Below are positions 16,363-24,151 of a stretch of 64,000 nucleotides of DNA, one piece after another. The stretch spans positions 170,114-234,113 of the forward strand of contig NZ_JANZLA010000007.1 of assembly GCF_025770785.1 (NCBI RefSeq). Direction: 5' to 3'. How positions within the stretch are numbered: position 1 is the stretch's first letter; every line of letters begins with the position of its first letter. The position numbers and the translations under genes were made by a program. The notes below the pieces were generated by a model. It worked only from the letters and a program-made list of their open reading frames with translations. It ran no database searches and was not told the DNA's origin. This DNA comes from Cellulomonas sp. SG140. GTDB lineage: Bacteria; Actinomycetota; Actinomycetes; Actinomycetales; Cellulomonadaceae.

Positions 16363-16910
16363 TCGACATGACGCCCGACCTGACGCTCGTCCTCACCGCC
16401 GCCGTGCTGGTCACCGTGGGCGTGTACCTGCTGCTGGAGCGGAGCCTCTCGCGCGTGGTGGTGGGGATCATCCTGATCGGCAACGGGCTGAACGTGCTGA
16501 TCCTGGTGGCGGGCGGCTCTGCCGGGCGGCCACCCATCTTGGGCGGGCAGCCCGGTGCCCGCAGCGACCCGCTGCCGCAGGCGATGGTGCTCACCGCGAT
16601 CGTCATCACCTTGGGGCTCACCGCGTTCCTGCTGGCCATGGCCTACCGCTCCTGGCAGCTGAACCGGCACGACGAGGTCCAGGACGACGTCGAGGACCGC
16701 CGCATCGCCCGGCTCGCCGCGCGCGACCGGCTGGCGGTGGCCGACCTGGACGCCGACGACACGTCGACCCTCGAGCAGGAGGCGGCGGAGGCGCGCGACG
16801 AGACGGACCGCGCGGTGGCGCTGGTCCTCGCCGAGCCGACGGCCGGCGACGACGGGCCCGCCGCAGCCGACGCACCCCCTCCCGCCGATCGGCCGGAGGA
16901 CCGCCCATGA
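16359..16910 (+). CDS. mrpC: Mrp Na+/H+ antiporter subunit C
   Basis: This NuoK-like subunit has three membrane helices over about residues 8-100, including LERSLSRVVVGIILIGNGLNVLIL and PLPQAMVLTAIVITLGLTAFLLA. At 183 residues it is longer than usual (about 110-130) because of an acidic, charged C-terminal tail after residue 105, rich in Asp and Glu and presumably cytoplasmic. It overlaps mrpA and mrpD by ATGA at both ends, implying coupled translation. Confidence 0.93.
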   Translation: MIDMTPDLTLVLTAAVLVTVGVYLLLERSLSRVVVGIILIGNGLNVLILVAGGSAGRPPILGGQPGARSDPLPQAMVLTAIVITLGLTAFLLAMAYRSWQLNRHDEVQDDVEDRRIARLAARDRLAVADLDADDTSTLEQEAAEARDETDRAVALVLAEPTAGDDGPAAADAPPPADRPEDRP

Positions 16911-18460
16911 ACGACTGGTCCTGGCTGGTCCCGCTGCCCGTCGTCCTCCCGCTGTCCGGCGCCGGACTGACGCTCGCGCTCTACCGCCGACCGCGGATCC
17001 AGCGGATCGTCTCGGTGACGGTGCTGGTCGCCGTCCTCGTGGCTGCCGCGACCCTCGCCGTGCTGGCCGACCGCCGCCCGCTGGTGGCCGAGATGGGCGG
17101 CTGGGCGACGCCGGTCGGCATCAGCCTGGTGGCCGACCGCCTGTCGACCCTGATGCTCACGGTCTCGGCCGTCGTGGTGCTGTGCGTGCTCGTCTACTCG
17201 CTCGCGCAGGACCAGGGTGCCGGCGAGGAGTCCGCACCGACGTCCATCTACCACCCCACCTACCTGGTGCTGGTGGCAGGCGTGGCCAACGCCTTCCTGT
17301 CCGGTGACCTGTTCAACGTGTACGTGGGGTTCGAGATCCTGCTCGCGGCGTCCTACGTGCTGCTGACCCTCGGCGGCAGCCGGGAGCGGCTGCGCGCGGG
17401 CAGCATCTACGTGGTCGTCGCCATCGTCAGCTCGTTCCTGTTCCTCGCCGCGATCGCCGCCGTGTACGCCGCCACCGGCACCCTCAACCTGGCGCAGCTG
17501 GCCCAGCGGCTGCCGCAGATCGACCCCGGCGTGCGGCTGACGCTGCAGGTGATGCTGCTGGTCGCGTTCGCCATCAAGGCGGCCGTCTTCCCGCTCTCGG
17601 CGTGGCTGCCGGACTCGTACCCCACCGCCCCGGCCCCGGTCACCGCCGTGTTCGCCGGCCTGCTGACCAAGGTCGGCATCTACGCGCTGATCCGCACCCA
17701 GTCGCTGCTGTTCCCCGGCGGGGCGGTGGACACGGTGCTGATGTGGGCGGCGCTGGCGACGATGCTGATCGGCATCCTCGGCGCCGTCGCGCAGGACGAC
17801 ATCAAGCGTCTGCTGTCGTTCACGCTGGTCAGCCACATCGGGTTCATGGTGTTCGGCATCGCCCTGTCCACGCGTGCCGGCTGGACGGCCGCCATCTACT
17901 ACGTGGTGCACCACATCACCGTGCAGACCGCGTTGTTCCTGGTCACCGGGCTGATGGAGCGGTACGGCGGCACCCTGTCGCTGTCCCGCCTCGGCGGCCT
18001 GGCCCGGCTCTCGCCGGTGGTGGCGGTGCTGTTCTTCGTCCCCGCGATGAACCTCGCCGGCATCCCCCCGATGTCGGGGTTCCTGGGCAAGCTCGGGCTG
18101 CTGCAGGCCGGTGTCGCGATCGGCACGCCGCTCGCCTGGACGCTGGTGGTCGGCAGCGTGGTGACGTCGCTGCTCACCCTGTACGCCCTGGTCAAGGCGT
18201 GGAACAAGGCCTTCTGGCAGACGCCGCCCGAGCCGCTGCCGGCCGGTCACGTGCCGTCGGGCATGATCGGCGCCACCGGCGCGCTGGTCACCGCGAGCCT
18301 GGCGCTGACCGTGTTCGCCGGGCCGCTGTACGCCTACACCGGCCGTGCCGCGCAGGCGCTGGCCGACCGGACGCCCTACATCCAGGCGGTCCTGCCCGAC
18401 GGCGACCGCGGCGCCGGCCGCTCGGCCCGGCTCGCCTCCTCGCCGGGGGGTGCCGGATGA
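16907..18460 (+). CDS. mrpD: Mrp Na+/H+ antiporter subunit D
   Basis: This 517-residue NuoM/N-like subunit has about 14 membrane helices. Key features are NVYVGFEILLAASYVLLTLGG near residue 140, the helix with LVAFAIKAAVFPLSAWLPDSY and the conserved lysine near residue 225, TKVGIYALIRTQSLLFPG, and a helix ending IKRLLSFTLVSHIG. Its glutamate in FEILLA and the lysines are the proton-path residues of the family. ATGA overlaps link it to mrpC and mrpE. Confidence 0.95.
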   Translation: MNDWSWLVPLPVVLPLSGAGLTLALYRRPRIQRIVSVTVLVAVLVAAATLAVLADRRPLVAEMGGWATPVGISLVADRLSTLMLTVSAVVVLCVLVYSLAQDQGAGEESAPTSIYHPTYLVLVAGVANAFLSGDLFNVYVGFEILLAASYVLLTLGGSRERLRAGSIYVVVAIVSSFLFLAAIAAVYAATGTLNLAQLAQRLPQIDPGVRLTLQVMLLVAFAIKAAVFPLSAWLPDSYPTAPAPVTAVFAGLLTKVGIYALIRTQSLLFPGGAVDTVLMWAALATMLIGILGAVAQDDIKRLLSFTLVSHIGFMVFGIALSTRAGWTAAIYYVVHHITVQTALFLVTGLMERYGGTLSLSRLGGLARLSPVVAVLFFVPAMNLAGIPPMSGFLGKLGLLQAGVAIGTPLAWTLVVGSVVTSLLTLYALVKAWNKAFWQTPPEPLPAGHVPSGMIGATGALVTASLALTVFAGPLYAYTGRAAQALADRTPYIQAVLPDGDRGAGRSARLASSPGGAG

Positions 18461-18984
18461 GGCGGCGCACGCAGTGGCTGGGGATCGTGTGGCTCGCCGC
18501 CGTGTGGGTGCTGCTGTGGGGGGACCTGACGTGGGGCAACGTGCTGGCGGGCCTGCTGCTGGGCGCCGTGGTGACGTGGGGCCTGCGGATGGTGCCGGTG
18601 GACTTCCACGGGCGGGTGCACCCGTGGCGGGTGCTGGTGCTGCTGGTCCGCTTCGCCGCCGACGTGGTACGCGCCTCGATCGAGGTCGCGACCATCGCGC
18701 TGACGCCGGGTTACACGCCGCGCGGGGCGGTGATCGGCGTGCAGCTGCGCAGCCACTCGGACCTCTACCTGACGCTGACCGCCGAGCTGGTGTCGCTGGT
18801 GCCCGGTTCGCTGGTGGTCGAGGCGCACCGGCTCACCGGGGTGCTGTACCTGCACGTGCTCGACCTCGACCGGTCCGGCGGCGTCGAGGCGGTGCGGGCC
18901 GACGTGCTCGCGCAGGAGGAGCGGCTGCTGCGCGCCCTCGCGTCGCCGCAGGAGCAGGCCGCGGCGGGGATGGTGCCGGCATGA
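18457..18984 (+). CDS. mrpE: Mrp Na+/H+ antiporter subunit E
   Basis: This 175-residue MrpE has two or three N-terminal membrane helices (WLGIVWLAAVWVLLW, NVLAGLLLGAVVTWGL) followed by a soluble domain containing HSDLYLTLTAELVSLVPGSL, the family hallmark. It overlaps mrpD by ATGA. Its stop overlaps the ATG of a 17-codon frame rather than mrpF directly. Confidence 0.93.
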   Translation: MRRRTQWLGIVWLAAVWVLLWGDLTWGNVLAGLLLGAVVTWGLRMVPVDFHGRVHPWRVLVLLVRFAADVVRASIEVATIALTPGYTPRGAVIGVQLRSHSDLYLTLTAELVSLVPGSLVVEAHRLTGVLYLHVLDLDRSGGVEAVRADVLAQEERLLRALASPQEQAAAGMVPA

Positions 18985-19034
18985 GCGGGACGACGGGACG
19001 GGCGGCCCCGCGGCGACGGACGGTGCCGGCATGA
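18981..19034 (+). CDS. 17-codon bridging frame between mrpE and mrpF
   Basis: An ATG at 18981 overlaps the mrpE stop by ATGA, and the frame (MSGTTGRAAPRRRTVPA) ends with a stop that overlaps the mrpF ATG by ATGA. The bases GGTGCCGGCATGAGC occur at both junctions, so the segment looks like a tandem duplication of the mrpE-mrpF overlap. The basic peptide may be irrelevant; the frame probably keeps ribosomes moving from mrpE to mrpF. Confidence 0.4.
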   Translation: MSGTTGRAAPRRRTVPA

Positions 19035-19501
19035 GCGCCGTGCTGGGCGTCGCCGTGGCGGTCGCGGCGGTGCTGATCCTGATCGGCGCCGTGCTGGCGA
19101 TCGTCCGCGCCGAGCGCGGGCCGTCGATGCTCGACCGGACGATCGCCCTGGACATCGTGGTGACGTGCCTGGTCGCCGCCGTGGCGCTGTACGCCTCGCT
19201 CGAGCGGCGGGCCGACGTGGTGCCGATCCTCGTGGTGCTCTCGCTGGTCGGTTTCATCGGGTCGGTGACCATCGCGCGGTTCGCGGCCGTCGAGCCGGAG
19301 GACGCCGGGCGGGTGCGCACCCGCGAGGAGGTCGCGGCGGAGGACGAGGCCCGGCTGCGGGCCGAGCTGGCGGAGGCGGCCGCGCGGGACGTGCCGGACG
19401 CGACCGAGGACGACGAGCTGGTGGGCGATCCGGCGGCGCGCGAGGACGAGCCCGCGGGCGACCCGGCCACGCCCGGGTCCGACGACGGAGGTGCCCGATG
19501 A
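19031..19501 (+). CDS. mrpF: Mrp Na+/H+ antiporter subunit F
   Basis: The N-terminal 90 residues are a standard three-helix MrpF, with AIVRAERGPSMLDRTIALD between helices 1 and 2 and VLSLVGFIGSVTIARF as helix 3. Residues 95-156 are an extra acidic tail (EEVAAEDEARLRAELAEAAA and several DDE clusters), absent from typical 80-95 residue MrpF proteins and similar in character to the mrpC tail. The gene joins mrpG by an ATGA overlap. Confidence 0.92.
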   Translation: MSAVLGVAVAVAAVLILIGAVLAIVRAERGPSMLDRTIALDIVVTCLVAAVALYASLERRADVVPILVVLSLVGFIGSVTIARFAAVEPEDAGRVRTREEVAAEDEARLRAELAEAAARDVPDATEDDELVGDPAAREDEPAGDPATPGSDDGGAR

Positions 19502-19902
19502 CCGCCGCCTGGTCCACCGTCGCCGACGTCGCGTCGATCGTGCTCATGCTCGGCGGGGCGTTCCTCTGCTTCGCCGCCGGCGTCGGGGTGCTGCGCTTCC
19601 GCGACCTGCTGGCGCGCATGCACGCCGCCACCAAGCCGCAGGTGCTGGGCCTGGTGCTGGTGCTGGCCGGGCTGGCGCTGCGGCTGCGCAGCGGTGGCGC
19701 GGTGTGGGCGCTGGTGCTCGTGGTGGTGTTCCAGCTGCTCACCGCGCCGGTCGCGGCGCACCTCGTCGGACGTGCGGGCTACCGCACGGGCAAGGTGAGC
19801 CCGGGCGTGCTGGCGGTCGACGAGCTCACGGCCGAGCTGGACCGGCGGCACGGGGTGCCCGCCGACGACGAGGACGGCGGCCCCGAGGCCGACATCGGCT
19901 GA
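19498..19902 (+). CDS. mrpG: Mrp Na+/H+ antiporter subunit G
   Basis: This 134-residue subunit has three membrane helices and the family signature GVLRFRDLLARMHAATKPQ followed by LGLVLVLAGLALRL and FQLLTAPVAAHLVGRAGYRTG. The C-terminal 35 residues are a charged cytoplasmic tail. It is the last gene of the mrp operon and ends two bases from the end of a convergent DUF4235 gene. Confidence 0.93.
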   Translation: MTAAWSTVADVASIVLMLGGAFLCFAAGVGVLRFRDLLARMHAATKPQVLGLVLVLAGLALRLRSGGAVWALVLVVVFQLLTAPVAAHLVGRAGYRTGKVSPGVLAVDELTAELDRRHGVPADDEDGGPEADIG

Positions 19903-19903
19903 G

Positions 19904-20191
19904 CTACGCCGGCAGCTCGGGCCGCTTGCTGTTGACCTTCGCCGTCAGCCGAGCGGTGCCCCGGCTGGCCAGCGCCCGCGCCAGCGCCACGACGGCCCCG
20001 GTGATCGCCGCGGCGAGCAGCACCTCGCGCAGGCTGATGTCGTCGTCCTGGGACTCGGGCGCCGGCGGCTCGTGCCCGGCCGCGGCCACCCACGCGCGGT
20101 CCAGCAGCTTCTGCGCCACCCACGCGGCGCCGACCGCCACGCCGGCGCCTACCAGCTTGGCCAGCATCGACTGGGACTGCTTCTCGGGCAT
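19904..20191 (-). CDS. DUF4235 small membrane protein
   Basis: This 95-residue protein starts with MLAKLVGAGVAVGAAWVAQK and has the DUF4235 layout of two membrane helices with LREVLLAAAITGAVVALARA in the second half. The family is common in actinobacteria and its function is unknown. It converges with mrpG. Confidence 0.85.
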   Translation of the reverse strand: MPEKQSQSMLAKLVGAGVAVGAAWVAQKLLDRAWVAAAGHEPPAPESQDDDISLREVLLAAAITGAVVALARALASRGTARLTAKVNSKRPELPA

Positions 20192-20362
20192 GCGGGCCTC
20201 CGGTCTGCGGCGGGACGACGAGAACCGACGCTAGCGTCGTCGTCGTCGCCCCGCTGGCCGCGCTGCGGCGACTCACCCGACGCGCGGTCGTCCCAGGGCT
20301 GCGCCGGCCGCCCCCGAGGGTTACGGTCGAAGGCATCCACTCGATGGATGAGGTGACCGGCG

Positions 20363-21268
20363 ATGACGCGTGAACCCCCGCTCGAGCATCGGCTCGACCG
20401 CCGTCCGGAGCCCCACGGTGACCAGCTGACCAGCGTCGGCCACCACCGCTCCGACCACTCGACGAGCCCGCGGGCCGAGCACCCCGTGGACCATCGTGCC
20501 GAGCCGCACCACACCCCGGCCGTGCTGCACCGCGAGGTGGTGTCGGTCGACGTGCCGCTGCCGGCGGACGTCGTCTGGGAGCACGTCCGCAAGCCCGAGC
20601 TGATCCACCGCTGGTACGGCTGGGACCGGGACGACCTGGCGGACGACATCGAGCGGATCTTCGTGGAGCACGCCGAGGTGGAGCACGACCACGTCCCCGG
20701 CACGTCCATCCGGCGGCTGCGCTGGCACCACCACGAGGACCTCGAGCTGCGCTGCCGGGACGACAACCCCGGTCACACGCTCGTGATCGTGCACCGGGCC
20801 GCACGTGACCTGTCCGTCTCGTTCGACGGCGTCCGGGACGTGGTCGACGAGAACTGGATCAGCTCCGTGCACCAGCTGCACTTCGCGCTGACCGTGCACC
20901 GCGGGGAGGACCGCCGCACGTTCGCGGTGCACGGCCTGGACGCCGGCCCGCACCAGAACCCGTTGATGTACCGGGCGGGGCTGCACGGCGCGCGCGGCGT
21001 GCCGATCGGCGGTCACGTCGAGGCCACCCGGCCCGACGGCACCAAGGTGGGCGGCACGGTGGTGTACCGGACCGACCTGCAGTTCGGTGTGTGGCTGCAC
21101 GGGATCGCCGAGTCGCTGCTGGTGATCCAGGAGGTGCCGGTGGCCAGCCACCCGCCGCACGGCGCCGTCAACGCGATCCTCAACACGTACGGCCTGTCCG
21201 ACGAGCTGCGCGCCGAGGCGCAGCGCCGCTGGGCCGGCTGGTGGGACGGCCACCGGCACCACGCCTGA
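20363..21268 (+). CDS. SRPBCC (START/AHSA1-like) domain protein
   Basis: This 301-residue soluble protein has a charged N-terminus of about 50 residues and then a region typical of AHSA1-like SRPBCC folds: VVSVDVPLPADVVWEHVRKP followed by ELIHRWYGWD. Such proteins bind hydrophobic ligands, but nothing here indicates which. Histidines are abundant. The start at 20363 follows GATGAGGTGA by several bases; internal GTG/ATG starts would also preserve the domain. Confidence 0.7.
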   Translation: MTREPPLEHRLDRRPEPHGDQLTSVGHHRSDHSTSPRAEHPVDHRAEPHHTPAVLHREVVSVDVPLPADVVWEHVRKPELIHRWYGWDRDDLADDIERIFVEHAEVEHDHVPGTSIRRLRWHHHEDLELRCRDDNPGHTLVIVHRAARDLSVSFDGVRDVVDENWISSVHQLHFALTVHRGEDRRTFAVHGLDAGPHQNPLMYRAGLHGARGVPIGGHVEATRPDGTKVGGTVVYRTDLQFGVWLHGIAESLLVIQEVPVASHPPHGAVNAILNTYGLSDELRAEAQRRWAGWWDGHRHHA

Positions 21269-21325
21269 CGGAGCCCCGCCCGACGGACCCGGGCCCGACG
21301 GCCGCAGCGGCCGCCGCAGTAGGTG

Positions 21326-22450
21326 CTAAAGCGGCCGCTGCCAGGTGCCGTTGACGCCTGCCGGCCGGAACCCGAGAGCGACGTTGATCGCCAGCATCCA
21401 GCGGTTCTCCTGCGCGTTCCACGTGCCGACCCGCCGGACCGCCGGCCGCTGCCGCGTCAGCGCCGCCAGGTTGGCCGTCTTCACCAGCATCCCGAGCCGG
21501 TGGCCGCGGTGCGCCGCCACCACCAGGGTGTCTCCCTGGTGCACGTACTCGTCGGTGTGCGACGGCATCCAGAAGTTGGTGAACGCCGCCAACCGTCCCG
21601 TCGGCACGTGCTCCGCCGCCGTCACCAGCAGCTCGTAGCCCGCGTCGTGCAGCATCCGCTCCTGCGCCCGGACCCGCTCGCCGTCCCACACCTCCGGCCG
21701 CCAGTCGACCTCGCCGAGCGGAGCGTCCGTGCTCATCTGCGCCAGCAGGCCGGCGTACTCCTCCAGCCACTGCTCCGGGACGTCGGTTCCCCAGGTGTGC
21801 AGGCGGTAGTCGGCACCGGCCGCCGCGGCGGCCTCGTCGGCGTGCCGGCGCAGCAGCGCGGCGTCGACGGGCAGGTCGAGCTGCGAGCGCCGGTCCACCT
21901 GCGCGAGGGTCCACCCGGTGCGCTGCAGCCAGCCGACGGCGGGGTTGTCGAGGCACACCCGGCCGGCGCCGGTCGGCGACTCGATCGCACGGGGTCCGGC
22001 GGGCGGCTCGACGCGGTCGGAGGTGTGGGTCATCAGCAGCGTCCGGCCCTCGGCGCGGGCCACGGCGGCGGCGGCGTCGAGGAGCGCGGTGCCGATGCCC
22101 CGGCGTCGGTGCTCCGGCAGCACGTTGACCAGGACGAACGCGCTGTGGTGGTTGTCCCGCACGGGCAGGCCGACGGTGGCCTCGCCGATGACCGACGCGG
22201 CAGGGCCGCCGCGGCCCCCGTCGCCGGCGTCGTCGGGCACCGCGACCAGCCGCACCGTCCGCTCGGCGTCCACGTCCCGCAGCTCGGCCAGCTCGGCCCG
22301 CGGCGAGTCGGCGAGGTCGGCGCTGCCCCACACGTCGACGGTGCCGGCGGTGCGGACCCGGTTGGCGCCGAGCAGCAGCCAGGCGTCCGGGGCCTCGAGC
22401 GTCGTGGGCACCGGCACCTCGCGCACGGTCCACGTGGTGGTGGTCGTCAT
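21326..22450 (-). CDS. Tandem GNAT acetyltransferase, mycothiol synthase-like layout
   Basis: This 374-residue protein carries two GNAT domains. The first has the acetyl-CoA loop LPEHRRRGIGTALL near residue 110. The second has AAHRGHRLGMLVKTANL near residue 315. The tandem layout resembles mycothiol synthase, but this protein is longer than MshD and lacks mycothiol-gene neighbours, so I assign no substrate. It is divergent from mntH. Confidence 0.82.
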   Translation of the reverse strand: MTTTTTWTVREVPVPTTLEAPDAWLLLGANRVRTAGTVDVWGSADLADSPRAELAELRDVDAERTVRLVAVPDDAGDGGRGGPAASVIGEATVGLPVRDNHHSAFVLVNVLPEHRRRGIGTALLDAAAAVARAEGRTLLMTHTSDRVEPPAGPRAIESPTGAGRVCLDNPAVGWLQRTGWTLAQVDRRSQLDLPVDAALLRRHADEAAAAAGADYRLHTWGTDVPEQWLEEYAGLLAQMSTDAPLGEVDWRPEVWDGERVRAQERMLHDAGYELLVTAAEHVPTGRLAAFTNFWMPSHTDEYVHQGDTLVVAAHRGHRLGMLVKTANLAALTRQRPAVRRVGTWNAQENRWMLAINVALGFRPAGVNGTWQRPL

Positions 22451-22526
22451 GTACCCAGGGTCGATGCCCGGCCCCGGTCCGGTCGAGGGAATTGAGGCGG
22501 CCTCGGGGCCATGATCCGGCGCGTCC

Positions 22527-22558
22527 TACACTGCTTTTCGGACATCCGAACTTTCGGA
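22527..22558 (+). promoter_or_regulatory. Putative metal-responsive operator of mntH
   Basis: TTCGGA-CA-TCCGAA (22537-22550) is a perfect six-base-arm palindrome, and its right arm is reused in TCCGAA-CT-TTCGGA (22545-22558). It starts five bases after a possible -10 (TACACT, 22527-22532) and ends just before the mntH ATG, partly covering the ribosome-binding GGAGGG. A Mn- or Fe-responsive repressor is the natural candidate, but I cannot name it. Confidence 0.55.
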
Positions 22559-22563
22559 GGGAC

Positions 22564-23874
22564 ATGAGCGCGGACCCGGCCGTCGGACTCGGCACCGACG
22601 CGCCTGCGCCTGAGGCGGCCTCCGCCGTACCGTCGCCGGCCCGCCCATCGCCGCGTCGCCGCCCGATCCGCGCCCGCGGCGGCCTGCTGCACCTGCTCGG
22701 TCCTGCGTTCGTCGCCTCGATCGCCTACGTCGACCCGGGCAACGTCGCCGCCAACCTCACCGCCGGCTCCCGCTACGGCTACCTGCTGCTGTGGGTGCTG
22801 GTCGCGGCGGACGTGATCGCGGTGCTGGTGCAGTACCAGTCGGCCCGGCTGGGCCTGGTCACCGGCCGGTCGCTGCCGGAGGTGCTCGGCGACCGGATGC
22901 CGCGCGGCGGTCGCCTCGCGTTCTGGGTGCAAGCCGAGGTGGTCGCGGGCGCCACCGACCTGGCCGAGGTGGTCGGTGGCGCGCTCGCGCTGCAGCTCCT
23001 GTTCGGCCTGCCGCTGGCGCTCGGCGGCCTGATCGTCGGCGTCGTGTCCCTGGTGCTGCTCGCCACCCAGGACCGGTACGGCCAGCGCCGGTTCGAGCTG
23101 GTGGTGGCGAGCCTGCTCGCGGTGATCGGGCTGGGGTTCCTCGCCGGTCTGGCGGTGCGTCCACCGGACGCCGCCGGCGTGCTGCACGGCCTGGTGCCGC
23201 ACTTCGCGGGCACCGACTCGGTGCTGCTGGCGGCCAGCATGCTCGGCGCCACCGTGATGCCGCACGCGATCTACGCCCACTCGGCGCTGGCGCGGGACCG
23301 GCACGGGCACCTCGGCACCGGCGCCGCCCGGACCCGGCTGCTGCGCGCCACCCGGTGGGACGTCGGCGGCGCGCTCGCGGCCGCCGGCGTGGTGAACATC
23401 GGCCTGCTGCTGCTCGCCGCCACCGGTCTGCGCCACGTCCCGGGCACCGACTCGATCCCCGGTGCGCACGCCGCGATCGTCGCCTCCCTCGGCACCGCGG
23501 TCGGCCTGGCGTTCGCCGTCGGCCTGCTGGCCAGCGGCCTGGCGTCGACGTCCGTCGGTGCCTACGCCGGGTCGGTGGTGATGGACGGGCTGCTGCACCG
23601 CCGGGTCCCGCCGCTGGTCCGCCGCACGGTCACGCTGGTGCCGGCCGTGGTGCTGCTGGCCCTCGGCGCCGACCCGACGTGGACGCTGGTGGTCAGCCAG
23701 GTGGTGCTCAGCTTCGGCATCCCGTTCGCCCTGGTGCCGCTGGTCCGGCTCACCCGCGACCCGCGGCTGATGGGTGCGGAACGCACCGGACCGTGGCCGA
23801 ACGCGGTGCTCGTGGGGGTCGTCGCCCTCGTCGTCGCCCTCAACGTCGCCCTGCTGGTGCTCCTCCTGCGGTAG
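22564..23874 (+). CDS. mntH: Nramp-family divalent metal transporter
   Basis: This 436-residue membrane protein has 11 helices. The first carries the diagnostic metal-site motif YVDPGNVAANLTAGSRYGY near residue 58 (Asp-Pro-Gly-Asn). A mid-protein MLGATVMPHAIYAHSALARD near residue 226 has the second metal-site MPH motif. It imports Mn2+ with H+. GGAGGG lies four bases before ATG 22564. A palindromic operator sits in the 5' region. Its stop codon lies inside a 12-base tandem duplication (23869-23892). Confidence 0.94.
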   Translation: MSADPAVGLGTDAPAPEAASAVPSPARPSPRRRPIRARGGLLHLLGPAFVASIAYVDPGNVAANLTAGSRYGYLLLWVLVAADVIAVLVQYQSARLGLVTGRSLPEVLGDRMPRGGRLAFWVQAEVVAGATDLAEVVGGALALQLLFGLPLALGGLIVGVVSLVLLATQDRYGQRRFELVVASLLAVIGLGFLAGLAVRPPDAAGVLHGLVPHFAGTDSVLLAASMLGATVMPHAIYAHSALARDRHGHLGTGAARTRLLRATRWDVGGALAAAGVVNIGLLLLAATGLRHVPGTDSIPGAHAAIVASLGTAVGLAFAVGLLASGLASTSVGAYAGSVVMDGLLHRRVPPLVRRTVTLVPAVVLLALGADPTWTLVVSQVVLSFGIPFALVPLVRLTRDPRLMGAERTGPWPNAVLVGVVALVVALNVALLVLLLR

Positions 23875-23892
23875 CCCGAGCGGTAGCCCGAG
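23869..23892. repeat. 12-base tandem duplication across the mntH stop
   Basis: CGGTAGCCCGAG occurs twice back to back, the first copy containing the TAG stop of mntH. It is a small local duplication with no evident role. Confidence 0.8.
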
Positions 23893-24019
23893 GGGGTCGT
23901 CGGCGGCCCGTCGGACGGGCCCGGCGGCGGAGGTCCGGGGTAGGGCCCTCGGTCCCAGGGGCCCGGAAATCGCCGTGCCTACCCTGACGGTGTCCATCTC
24001 TGGACCCGTGAGGAATGCA

Positions 24020-24151
24020 ATGTCGCACCTCCAGACCCGGCCCCGTGCCGGCACCGACGCCGCCGCCGACGGCGCGCACCGCAGCGCGCCCGCACCTCGG
24101 CCGGTCTTAGTCGGACTTCCATCCCTGCGCGTGTTCGGACGGGCATCGTGA
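24020..24151 (+). CDS. Small upstream ORF coupled to the PFOR gene
   Basis: A 43-codon frame starts at ATG 24020, four bases after GAGGAA, and ends with TGA overlapping the GTG start of the oxidoreductase gene (GTGA, 24148-24151). A possible -10 TACCCT is at 23980-23985. The product (MSHLQTRPRAGTDAAADGAH and onward) is rich in Ala, Arg and Pro and resembles no family. It may be a leader peptide supplying translational coupling, as the GTG itself lacks a good ribosome-binding site. Confidence 0.45.
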   Translation: MSHLQTRPRAGTDAAADGAHRSAPAPRPVLVGLPSLRVFGRAS

